Below, piece after piece: positions 1 through 7,239 of a stretch of 64,000 nucleotides of DNA. Numbering within the stretch: the stretch's first letter is position 1; every line of letters begins with the position of its first letter. The translations under genes and the position numbers were made by a program. Under the pieces are notes generated by a model. It worked only from the letters and a program-made list of their open reading frames with translations, did not search any database and was not told where the DNA came from. The DNA comes from Bradyrhizobium manausense (GTDB lineage Bacteria > Pseudomonadota > Alphaproteobacteria > Rhizobiales > Xanthobacteraceae), in NCBI RefSeq assembly GCF_018130615.1, contig NZ_JAFCKB010000014.1:1-64000 (forward strand), read 5' to 3'.

Positions 1-74
1 CGCTTGCAGACGTCCAGGATCGAGTAGAATCAACGCCATGCGCTTCGTCCAATAAATTTAAACCGGACAGCCGT

Positions 75-141
75 GGGCTTGTCCCGGCCATCCACGTTCT
101 TTCATGCAGAGGCCGAAAACGTGGATGCCCGGGACAAGCCC
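75..141. repeat. Palindromic intergenic repeat
   Basis: Two 24-base arms (75-98 and 118-141) are reverse complements with one mismatch, separated by a 19-base loop. The arm carries the words GGGCTTGTCCCGG and CCACGTT, a composition common in dispersed palindromic repeats of Bradyrhizobium genomes (recalled, not searched). The DNA can fold into a long hairpin. It lies at the window edge, 3' of the small gene pair at 199-615, and could act as a terminator for them, although no T-tract follows. No coding frame is apparent in 1-198. Confidence 0.75.
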
Positions 142-198
142 GGGCATGACGAATGGAGAGGCTAATTTTCAGGAAAGGGCGGCGAAGGCCGCAGAAAC

Positions 199-372
199 TC
201 AGAGCCCGCGGTTCAGTCGGCTGGCCTGATATTTGGCGTGCCATTTCGGGCCAGGGCCACGCATGTAGTGCAGTTCGGGACGATAAGGGTTGCCCGCGAT
301 CTGTACCAATTTCTGCCATTTGCTGGCGACGAAGGTGAAGGGCTGGCGGAGCAGGGTCAATGAAGCGAACAT
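199..372 (-). CDS. Small basic hypothetical protein (57 aa)
   Basis: A 57-residue frame starts with ATG at 372 and ends with TGA at 199-201. The start is preceded by GAGGTGATGCC, a good Shine-Dalgarno at proper spacing. That site overlaps the TGA of the upstream gene (stop 382-384), so the two are very probably cotranscribed and translationally coupled. The product is rich in Arg, Lys, Trp and Tyr, contains the word NPYRPELHYMRGPGPKWHAKY and has no membrane segment. I do not recognise the family. The strong ribosome site and tight linkage are the evidence that it is real. Confidence 0.6.
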   Translation of the reverse strand: MFASLTLLRQPFTFVASKWQKLVQIAGNPYRPELHYMRGPGPKWHAKYQASRLNRGL

Positions 373-381
373 GGCATCACC

Positions 382-615
382 TCAATGGGGTTTGCCGAGC
401 ATGGCGGTGAAGGGGAGATCGAATATTTCCTCGCCGTCGTCGTCGCTGATATGGATCACCCAATCGCGCCAGTCTTCTGCGCCGGGCGTCTCGATCATCG
501 AGCGCATGATCTGGGCGGCGCGGTCGCGCGCCTCGGTCAGATTGGCGACTGCGGTGCCGTAGCGATCGATCAGCGTGCCTTCGGCATTCGAGCAGTGGAA
601 ATACATCTGAACCAT
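382..615 (-). CDS. DUF6894-like small protein (77 aa)
   Basis: This 77-residue acidic protein reads MVQMYFHCSNAEGTLIDRYG at its start, followed by a LTEARDRAAQ helix and a DWRDWVIHISDDDGEEIFDLPF segment. The YFH...G...D..G...LxEAR...DW...V.D.dG.ei..lpF pattern is that of the DUF6894 family, common in Bradyrhizobium and Methylobacterium and of unknown function. ATG 615 is chosen because GGAGG lies seven bases upstream; an in-frame ATG further upstream (660) lacks such a site. It is followed at once by the 57-aa gene at 199-372. Confidence 0.7.
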   Translation of the reverse strand: MVQMYFHCSNAEGTLIDRYGTAVANLTEARDRAAQIMRSMIETPGAEDWRDWVIHISDDDGEEIFDLPFTAMLGKPH

Positions 616-822
616 AGACGCCTCCTCTGGAAAGCGATTTGGACGGCATATCGGTACCACCCGAAACGATCGAAAAATATTCGGGCCAAGCCCGGTAAGG
701 GAATCTACGGAGGTTGGTCGGCTCCATGCGCCCTGCAGGTTTGATCACAGGCCGGTGATGTCCAACTGGACGGGGCCTGCACGGCGTGGAACAACCTTCG
801 ACCGAAAGTCGGGGGCGCCGCT

Positions 823-2898
823 GTGAATCAGCTCACATTCCAGGATGGACGGCGAAGCTTGCGTGCAGGTATCGCCACTTTGGCCGCGATCATTCTCGGC
901 TTCGCCTCGCCGTCCGCGTCCGAACCGGTGAGGAAAAGCGGCTACGCGGTGGGAGCGGAAACCTGCGGCAGCGGCGATCTCGCCTTTCCCAAGCTCCGGA
1001 TCGACATGAAGGCGGGCTTTTGCGCCGGCCTCGTTGCCAGCGAGGAGGACCATCTCAAATTTCCGCGGTCGATCATCCAGGTACCCGGCCGTGACCTGTT
1101 CGTTGTCGCCGACATGGGCGGTTGGGGCCACGCCGATGGCCGGCTGCTTCTGCTGGATCCACGCGCGGCCGGCGGCCAGCGGTTCAAGGAGCTCCTGACC
1201 GGGATCGAATATCCGTTCGGCCTCGTGATCGGTCCGGACAAGAAACTCTACGCTTCGACCGCCGAGACCATCTTCCGGTTTGATCCGCTCGCGGACAATC
1301 CGCGCGGCACGGTCGAGACCATCATCCGTCACATGCCGGGCCGCCGCATCACTCTGCCGGATGGGACCAAGCTCGACGAGGCCGCACATCCGCTCAAGCA
1401 GTTCGTGTTCGATCGCAACGGGCGGCTGTTCGTCAATGTCGGCGCCCATAGCGACGATTGCATCACGCCGGCGCCGATCACGAGGCCATGCGCCGCGGCC
1501 GAAGGCGCCTCCGCGATGGCTGCAATCTGGCTGTTCACACCGCCATCAGGCGGCGTCTTCCCGGCATTGAGGCCGAACGATCCCGATCCACCCCATACGA
1601 TTTACGCGCGGGGCCTGCGCAATTCGCTGGCGCTGGCGCTGCATCCGAATTTCCCGGACGCGGGCTACGCCTTCCTGCAAGGAGAGAACGGCCGCGACCT
1701 GCCTGATATCTTCAAGCCGAACGAGGAGATTAACGCGATCGAGCAGGGCAGGCATTACGGCTGGCCCTATTGTTACGACCTGTCGACGCCGAGCCCCGAG
1801 TTCAGGCTCGTGCTGCAATCCGGCGTGTACAAATCGCTGTGCTCGGCCAATGCGCTCTATAAGCCGCCGTTCTCGCTGTTGCCGCCGCACGGTGCACCGC
1901 TCGCGATGCTGTATTATCACGGGGCGAAATTTCCGGAGCTGGAAGGCAAGCTGCTGGTCGGCCTGCATGGCTATCGCCCGACTGGCAGTCGCATCCTCGT
2001 CTACGATGTCGACGACCACGGTTTTCCAAAGTCCGCTCCGGCCCCGGTGCGCTACCATGTCAGTTGTGCGGCCGATCCGACCCACAATTTTCAGACCGAG
2101 GCCGGCGATGTCGCCGCCGCACCGTTCGAGGAGTTGATCGCAGGCTGGCACCGCGTCAATGGCGCGCGGCCGCAAGGCGCCCCCGTCGGCATGACTATCG
2201 CGGAGGACGGTGCGATCTGGCTGGTCGAGGACAAGAACCAGACCGTCATCCGCATCGATCGCGCCGAGGGCGATCCGTCGCCGCCGCTGCCCTGCGATAC
2301 GCGCAGCCAGGCGCTGATTGACCAGCTTGCCTCCTTCGTCGCCAAGGATGCACAGAACAAGATCCGGCTCACCAGCTTGCGCAAAAACCTCGTCGAAAAG
2401 CATTGCGTCGGCTGCCATTCCGATTTCGGCCTGAAGGCCGGTCAGTCCGATGCAGAAAAGGACGCGACCATGCTCCGTTTCATGCTGTCGCAGGACGGCT
2501 GGATTTATCCGGGCGATCCGGCGTCCGGCAAGCTGCGCACGCGGCTGCGCGGTATCGGCGCGGAGAAGCTGATGCCGCCCGGCGGCGAGAGCCTGCCGAA
2601 GACCGAGCCCGGTTACGCAGCTCTGCTCAATACCGCTGACCTGTTCGTCGCGAAGATGGTTCCGGGAACGCCGATGCGTATCAAGCCCGGTCTGCCGCAG
2701 CGCAAGTTTTTCAGCAAGACGAACAAGGAATGCGGCGAAATACCGGCCGCCAAGGTCGTCGTCGTGACACAAAGGAACGCTGTAGACAAACCGGGTTTCA
2801 GCCGGTTTTTCCGGCCGGCCGATCCTTACCTGAATGGCGAGTGCAGCGACGACGATGGCTATTACATCCGGCAGGAATTTCTGGTGCCTGTGCAGTAG
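823..2898 (+). CDS. Exported PQQ-type sugar dehydrogenase with C-terminal cytochrome c
   Basis: The 691-residue product begins with GTG at 823 and has a signal peptide (hydrophobic stretch at about 14-32, ending near PSAS). Residues about 70-480 form a beta-propeller of the glucose/sorbosone dehydrogenase type, with the hallmark GRHYGWPYCYDL, and would oxidise a sugar or alcohol using a quinone cofactor in the periplasm. Residues about 505-600 are a cytochrome c module: CVGCH at 528-532 binds haem, and a later LMPPGG may supply the axial Met. Electrons would pass within the same chain to the respiratory chain. Its 3' end overlaps the SMP-30 gene that follows, suggesting coupled expression. 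PQQ use and substrate are inferred from family resemblance. Confidence 0.8.
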   Translation: MNQLTFQDGRRSLRAGIATLAAIILGFASPSASEPVRKSGYAVGAETCGSGDLAFPKLRIDMKAGFCAGLVASEEDHLKFPRSIIQVPGRDLFVVADMGGWGHADGRLLLLDPRAAGGQRFKELLTGIEYPFGLVIGPDKKLYASTAETIFRFDPLADNPRGTVETIIRHMPGRRITLPDGTKLDEAAHPLKQFVFDRNGRLFVNVGAHSDDCITPAPITRPCAAAEGASAMAAIWLFTPPSGGVFPALRPNDPDPPHTIYARGLRNSLALALHPNFPDAGYAFLQGENGRDLPDIFKPNEEINAIEQGRHYGWPYCYDLSTPSPEFRLVLQSGVYKSLCSANALYKPPFSLLPPHGAPLAMLYYHGAKFPELEGKLLVGLHGYRPTGSRILVYDVDDHGFPKSAPAPVRYHVSCAADPTHNFQTEAGDVAAAPFEELIAGWHRVNGARPQGAPVGMTIAEDGAIWLVEDKNQTVIRIDRAEGDPSPPLPCDTRSQALIDQLASFVAKDAQNKIRLTSLRKNLVEKHCVGCHSDFGLKAGQSDAEKDATMLRFMLSQDGWIYPGDPASGKLRTRLRGIGAEKLMPPGGESLPKTEPGYAALLNTADLFVAKMVPGTPMRIKPGLPQRKFFSKTNKECGEIPAAKVVVVTQRNAVDKPGFSRFFRPADPYLNGECSDDDGYYIRQEFLVPVQ

Positions 2899-3796
2899 CC
2901 TTCTGCTCGCCGTTGCCGCGCCGCTGGCGGCAGCCGAAACGAAACTGTTCGAAAGTGTGCAGGTCACGCCTGCGAGCGAATACACCTTCGGTATTGAAGG
3001 GCCTGCCGCCGATCTCGATGGCAACCTCTTTGTCGTCAATTTCGGCAAACCCGGCACGATCGGTAGATTGCCCGCGGGTGGTGCGGCCTCGGAAGCCTTC
3101 ACGCAGCTGCCCGAGGGCAGCGTCGGCAACGCCATTCGCTTCGATCGCAACGGCACGATGTTGATCGCCGACTACAAGAAGCACAACATCTTTGCGATCC
3201 CGAAAGGCGGCACCGAACCCGGCGTCTGGTTTCACTCCGACGAGATGAGCCAGCCCAACGACATCACGGTCGCCCGCGATGGCACGATCTATGCGAGCGA
3301 TCCGAATTGGAAGGGCCGCGAAGGCCACATCTGGCGCATTGCGAAAGCCGCCGACGGCTCGGTGCAAGGGCAGATCATGCCAGCGCCGCGCGCGATGGGT
3401 ACCACCAACGGCATCGATCTCAGCCCCGACGGCAAGACGCTCTATGTCGGCGAATCCAGCAATGGCCAGGTCTGGTCCTACAGCATCCGTGGCAACGAGC
3501 TGATCGACGCGAAACTGGTCAAGGCGTTCCAGCCCGACACCATCGACGGCCTGCGCACCGACGTCGCCGGCCGCCTCTACATCGCGCGCATTCTCAAGGG
3601 CACGATCGCGCTGATGAAGCCCAATGGTGCAGTCGAGCGCGAGATTGCGCTCAAGGCCAAGGAGCCGACCAATCTCGCCTTCGGCGGCAGCGACGGCAAG
3701 ACCGTCTTCGTCACCCAGCGCCAGGGCGGCTTCATCGAATCCTTCCGTACCGACCAGCAGGGCCGCGAGCACTGTCTCCAGCGTGGCCGCTGCTGA
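2834..3796 (+). CDS. Exported SMP-30/gluconolactonase-like protein
   Basis: The product is about 320 residues with an N-terminal signal peptide (hydrophobic core LLLAVAAPLAAAE) and a six-bladed propeller of the SMP-30/gluconolaconase/LRE-like region, which in known members hydrolyses sugar lactones with a divalent metal. Blade signatures such as GPAADLDGNLFVVNFG, NDITVARDGTIYASDP and TNGIDLSPDGKTLYV are visible. The start lies inside the preceding dehydrogenase gene (overlap of 65 bases, or 44 if ATG 2855 is used); neither start has a strong ribosome site, so the choice is open. A sugar dehydrogenase followed by a lactonase makes biochemical sense: the first yields a lactone and the second opens it. 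Confidence 0.8.
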   Translation: MASAATTMAITSGRNFWCLCSSLLLAVAAPLAAAETKLFESVQVTPASEYTFGIEGPAADLDGNLFVVNFGKPGTIGRLPAGGAASEAFTQLPEGSVGNAIRFDRNGTMLIADYKKHNIFAIPKGGTEPGVWFHSDEMSQPNDITVARDGTIYASDPNWKGREGHIWRIAKAADGSVQGQIMPAPRAMGTTNGIDLSPDGKTLYVGESSNGQVWSYSIRGNELIDAKLVKAFQPDTIDGLRTDVAGRLYIARILKGTIALMKPNGAVEREIALKAKEPTNLAFGGSDGKTVFVTQRQGGFIESFRTDQQGREHCLQRGRC

Positions 3797-3926
3797 GCAA
3801 TTCAGAGGCGACCTGCTTTTCGCGCAGGGCGGTGCCACGAGGGCGGCATTCTTCTTGCTTGCTTCCGGCGGCTGCAGGGATCAAGACAATCTGTGGCATC
3901 GTCAAAAGCGACCACGGAGTGTTTGA

Positions 3927-4952
3927 GTGAAAGCCGTCCATACCGAACTGCATCGCAGCCACGATCCGCAATTCTTCCTGGTTCGCGGCGTCGTCAAGCG
4001 CACCACCGAGCAGCCTGAGCGCGCCGATCGTCTGCTCAAGGGATTGAAGGACGGCAAGCATCAACTGGTCGAGCCGGCCACATTCGGGCAGGGCCCGCGC
4101 GCCCGTATTCACAGCCCGGAATATCTGTCGTTCCTGAGCGAAGCCTGGGACGCCTGGACCGCGCTCGGCGATTCCGGCCCGGAGATGATCGGTAACATCC
4201 ATCCCGTACGTCATGCCGCGACCTATCCCACCCACATTGTCGGCAAGCTCGGCTGGCACACCGCCGATACCGCAGCGCCGATCGGCCCGGGCACCTGGGC
4301 CGCGGCCTGCGCGGCGACGGATGTCGCGGTCACGGCGGCGCAGATGGTGATGGACGGTGAAGATGCGACTTACGCGCTCTGCCGTCCGCCCGGTCATCAT
4401 GCTTATCGCGACATGGCCGGCGGCTTCTGCTTCCTCAACAACAGCGCGATTGCCGCGGCACATCTGCGGCAGAAGCACGAGCGCGTTGCGATCCTCGATG
4501 TCGACGTCCACCACGGCAACGGCACGCAAGGAATCTTCTACGCGCGGCCGGATGTCTACACGATCTCGATCCACGCCGATCCGACCGCCTATTATCCCTT
4601 CGTGTGGGGCTATGCGCATGAGCGCGGCGAGGGGGCCGGCCTCGGCGCCAATCTCAACATTCCGCTGGCGATCGGCACCGGCGACGATGGCTATATCCAG
4701 GCGATGGACGTCGCGCGCAAGGCGATCGAGGCTTTTGCCCCCGGCGCCCTCGTGATCGCGCTCGGTCTCGATGCCTCCGAGCACGATCCGTTGAAGGGCC
4801 TCGCCGTCACCACGCCCGGCTTCCGCCGCATCGGGCAGGCCATTGCGAAGATGGGCCTGCCGACCGTGTTCGTGCAGGAAGGTGGCTATCTCTCGGATAT
4901 ACTGGGCGCCAATCTGACCTCGGCGCTGGCGGGGTTTGAAGAAGCAAGGTGA
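3927..4952 (+). CDS. Histone deacetylase family, acetylpolyamine amidohydrolase-like
   Basis: The 341-residue protein starts with GTG at 3927. It has the arginase/deacetylase fold motifs: RPPGHHAY with the catalytic His pair at 157-158, DVDVHHGNGT giving zinc ligands Asp193 and His195, the third ligand Asp282 in GLDASEHDP, and the transition-state Tyr321 in QEGGYL. The length and residue spacing follow bacterial acetylpolyamine amidohydrolases, which remove acetyl groups from acetylated putrescine, cadaverine or spermidine in the cytoplasm. A role on other N-acyl amines is possible. It ends convergently with the monooxygenase at 4996. Confidence 0.88.
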   Translation: MKAVHTELHRSHDPQFFLVRGVVKRTTEQPERADRLLKGLKDGKHQLVEPATFGQGPRARIHSPEYLSFLSEAWDAWTALGDSGPEMIGNIHPVRHAATYPTHIVGKLGWHTADTAAPIGPGTWAAACAATDVAVTAAQMVMDGEDATYALCRPPGHHAYRDMAGGFCFLNNSAIAAAHLRQKHERVAILDVDVHHGNGTQGIFYARPDVYTISIHADPTAYYPFVWGYAHERGEGAGLGANLNIPLAIGTGDDGYIQAMDVARKAIEAFAPGALVIALGLDASEHDPLKGLAVTTPGFRRIGQAIAKMGLPTVFVQEGGYLSDILGANLTSALAGFEEAR

Positions 4953-4963
4953 GGTCTCTTTTG

Positions 4964-4987
4964 CCTCTCCCCGCAAGCGGGGCGAGG
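4964..4987. terminator. Hairpin between convergent genes
   Basis: A GC-rich hairpin with arms CCTCtCCCCGC and GCGGGGcGAGG (one mismatch) and a two-base AA loop sits in the 43-base gap between the convergent deacetylase and monooxygenase genes. The sequence belongs to a type repeated in rhizobial intergenic DNA. Its position suggests a bidirectional terminator; TTTT precedes it, so the strand reading leftward has a short U-tract. Confidence 0.55.
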
Positions 4988-4995
4988 GACAAAAA

Positions 4996-5973
4996 CTAGA
5001 ACATCCCGCTCGCGGCCAGCGCCTTGCAGACGTGCTGCATTTCGGTCTCGTCCGCGACCATGTCGAGCATGACCGTGGTCAGGCCCTTCGCTGCAAACTG
5101 CTCCAGCTTCGCGCCGATCTCGGCATGGCTGCCTACGAGATAGGGGCAGTCGGCCTGGAAGGTGAGGTACGGCAGCAGCCAATAGCCATTGTCGGCGAGC
5201 TCGCCGCTCTGGCCCTCATATAGTTGCCGCTTCCAGACGGAATCCGAATTCTCTACGGTGAGCGCGAGCAGCTCGCGATCGTCAGGATTGTCGCGGAAGC
5301 GGGCTTTCGCCGCCTGCCGTGCCTCCTCGCTGCTCTCGCGTGCGAAGATTCCAAAATTCATTCCTGATGCGATGAGGCCACGATCGAGGTCGGGCGGCAG
5401 CATCTGCATCTTGATGCAGCCGGTCTCCTCGGCGACGCGCTGCGCCGCCTCCGATTGCCCCGCGATCAGAAATTCCGGCATCAGCTCGGCCGGCAGGCGC
5501 GGCCGCAGCTGCAGATTATTGGCGCGGTAGAACCGGCCGTTGACATTCACCGGGCGCGGACTCGCGAGCAGCTCACGCATCAATGCGACGAACTCGCCGA
5601 GCCGGACGTAGCGGTCGGCATGCGACTGCTCGTCGCCGAGCCCCTGCAAGTCGCTGATCGCGGTGCCCGTGATCATGTTGAGATAGATCTTGCGGCCGTA
5701 GAGCTGCGCAAAGGACGACACGAACTTCGCCACCGTGAACGGGTGCATGTAGACCGGATTGACGGCGATCAGCGGCGAAGATCGCGTCGTCGCTGCCATG
5801 ATGTGCTGGGCCATCGCCCAAGGCTCGACAAACACGTCGTTGCCTTCGAAAAGCAAAATGCCTTCGAACCCATTGCGGTCGGCAAACTCGGCCACCCGCA
5901 TCAGCTCGCCGACATATTTCTGGGGATCGCGGTTGCGCGAGATTGCGGGAAAGACGCGCAGCCGCGCCACCAT
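4996..5973 (-). CDS. LLM-class flavin-dependent monooxygenase of the NRPS locus
   Basis: The 325-residue protein has a bacterial luciferase-like (F420/FMN) TIM-barrel. Recognisable parts are the N-terminal MVARLRVFPAISRNRDP, the NMITGTAISDLQGLGDE stretch similar to SsuD-type enzymes, HADRYVRLGEFVALMRELL and the C-terminal FAAKGLTTVMLDMV. Such enzymes use reduced flavin and O2 to hydroxylate or cleave a substrate. ATG 5973 shares its A with the TGA of the upstream phosphopantetheinyl transferase (TGATG), so translation is coupled. Being locked to a PPTase and near an NRPS, it probably tailors the peptide product; the substrate is unknown. An open frame continues upstream to 6231 but there it only shadows the PPTase. 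Confidence 0.82.
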   Translation of the reverse strand: MVARLRVFPAISRNRDPQKYVGELMRVAEFADRNGFEGILLFEGNDVFVEPWAMAQHIMAATTRSSPLIAVNPVYMHPFTVAKFVSSFAQLYGRKIYLNMITGTAISDLQGLGDEQSHADRYVRLGEFVALMRELLASPRPVNVNGRFYRANNLQLRPRLPAELMPEFLIAGQSEAAQRVAEETGCIKMQMLPPDLDRGLIASGMNFGIFARESSEEARQAAKARFRDNPDDRELLALTVENSDSVWKRQLYEGQSGELADNGYWLLPYLTFQADCPYLVGSHAEIGAKLEQFAAKGLTTVMLDMVADETEMQHVCKALAASGMF

Positions 5974-6704
5974 CACTCCGCCGCTTCCTGGAGCGGCCAA
6001 GCGTTGCGGGTGATGCGAAGGCCGCCGGCCGCGCGGGAGCCGTCGGCGATCGCCAGGCGGTGCGAGGGTGAGGGCGAGCACAGCGAGAAGCGCCAGCCGG
6101 CGGGATCGTCGGCGATATCCGGCTTGAAGCTGATCTCGATCGTCTCCCGCGACACCTGCATCGCAAATGCATCGAGCGGCAGATTGAGCCCAAACCCTCT
6201 GGCCTTCAGATAGGCTTCCTTCAACGTCCAATAGTCGAAGAAGCGCTCGATCGCAGCGCGTTCCGGCAGGCAGCGCAGCGTTTCGACCTCTTCCGGCGCA
6301 AAGAATCGGAGCGCGGTCGACAGCGGCGCGACGCGCCGCGACACGGTCTCGACGTCGACACCGACCGCCTCATGCTTCGATACGACGCAAGCAACGCAGC
6401 CGTCGGCGTGGGACAGGCTGAAATGCAGCGGCGCCGAACTCTTGGGCGCCGCGACAAAGGGCCGCCCGTAGCGGCCCGTCGAAAACGACCAATCGGTCGG
6501 CGCGACATCGGGAGCCGCGTACGAGAGCGCCATGCGCAACATCGCATGCGCGAAGATATATTGCCGCTGATGCCGCTCCAACATGAAGCGGTCAGCGCGG
6601 ATTCGTTCGTCGACCGAGAGCAGCCGCCGGCACGCATCAACCGCGCCCGGCGAGTCAATGCTCTCGATCAGTCCGACAAACAATTCAATTCCGTCGTCTG
6701 CCAT
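5973..6704 (-). CDS. Sfp-type 4'-phosphopantetheinyl transferase
   Basis: The 243-residue cytoplasmic enzyme attaches the phosphopantetheine arm of CoA to the conserved Ser of carrier domains. The family motifs are present: HFSLSHADGCVACV, then VGVDVE with the Mg-binding Asp and Glu (about residues 117-119), then FDYWTLKEAYLKARG (about 156-170). Length is typical of the Sfp/HetI branch. ATG 6704 is preferred over the TTG one codon upstream. Its natural clients are presumably the two carrier domains of the NRPS encoded just upstream (7240-13668). The stop overlaps the start of the monooxygenase gene. Confidence 0.88.
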   Translation of the reverse strand: MADDGIELFVGLIESIDSPGAVDACRRLLSVDERIRADRFMLERHQRQYIFAHAMLRMALSYAAPDVAPTDWSFSTGRYGRPFVAAPKSSAPLHFSLSHADGCVACVVSKHEAVGVDVETVSRRVAPLSTALRFFAPEEVETLRCLPERAAIERFFDYWTLKEAYLKARGFGLNLPLDAFAMQVSRETIEISFKPDIADDPAGWRFSLCSPSPSHRLAIADGSRAAGGLRITRNAWPLQEAAE

Positions 6705-6931
6705 CAAATGGGCCCATAGCGTCAGGTGGAGGCCAAATCCGGCCCTGACCGAAGAATCAAGCGACCAGAGAGCAACTGAGCGAACCGCTTCTAGCGGCCC
6801 ACTCCGGCAAATTCTTGTCGATTGCTGGCCGGTTTACAGGCGCAAGCTTGTGCGAGACCCCAACTCGACAGGCGAGCGGCCAACTTGAAAATGAAATCTG
6901 AAGATTCGTGCAGCGTCCCGGCCGACGAATC

Positions 6932-7099
6932 TTACTTCTTCTTCTTGGCCTTTTTCTTCCCGCCCAGCATCGAAAGGCTGGCGTCGACGTCCTTCAGTGC
7001 GGACTGGAGCTTCTTCTTCTCGTCGGTGAGCAGCTTCTGCAGGGCCTTGCGGTCCTTGTCACTCAACGAGGTGCCCTTGGTAAATTTGATGAAACCCAT
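6932..7099 (-). CDS. Small Lys-rich hypothetical protein (55 aa)
   Basis: This 55-residue protein starts MGFIKFTKGTSLSDKDRKAL, has a predicted amphipathic or coiled helix (residues about 12-42) and ends in a cluster of lysines (GGKKKAKKKK). ATG 7099 is preceded by GGGGGAGCGTT, a good ribosome site. I do not recognise a named family. The basic tail suggests contact with nucleic acid or anionic membrane, but that is a guess. It lies between the NRPS and PPTase genes on the same strand, with gaps of 140 and 227 bases that show no other gene. Confidence 0.6.
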   Translation of the reverse strand: MGFIKFTKGTSLSDKDRKALQKLLTDEKKKLQSALKDVDASLSMLGGKKKAKKKK

Positions 7100-7239
7100 A
7101 ACGCTCCCCCGGTTGAAAATAATCGTCCAAATCAAAACGCGAGAATCATCTTGCGCGCTGGCGCCAAATAATCAAGATGCAACTTGGTCATTCACAGTTC
7201 TGGCGCGTGAACCCTTATTCGTCTGTCCTGCACAACCGG

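Noticed and set aside
1546-3156. Long antisense frame opposite the quinoprotein dehydrogenase and lactonase
   Set aside because: Codon-shadow composition, no recognisable motif and no ribosome site, while both sense genes show clear families.
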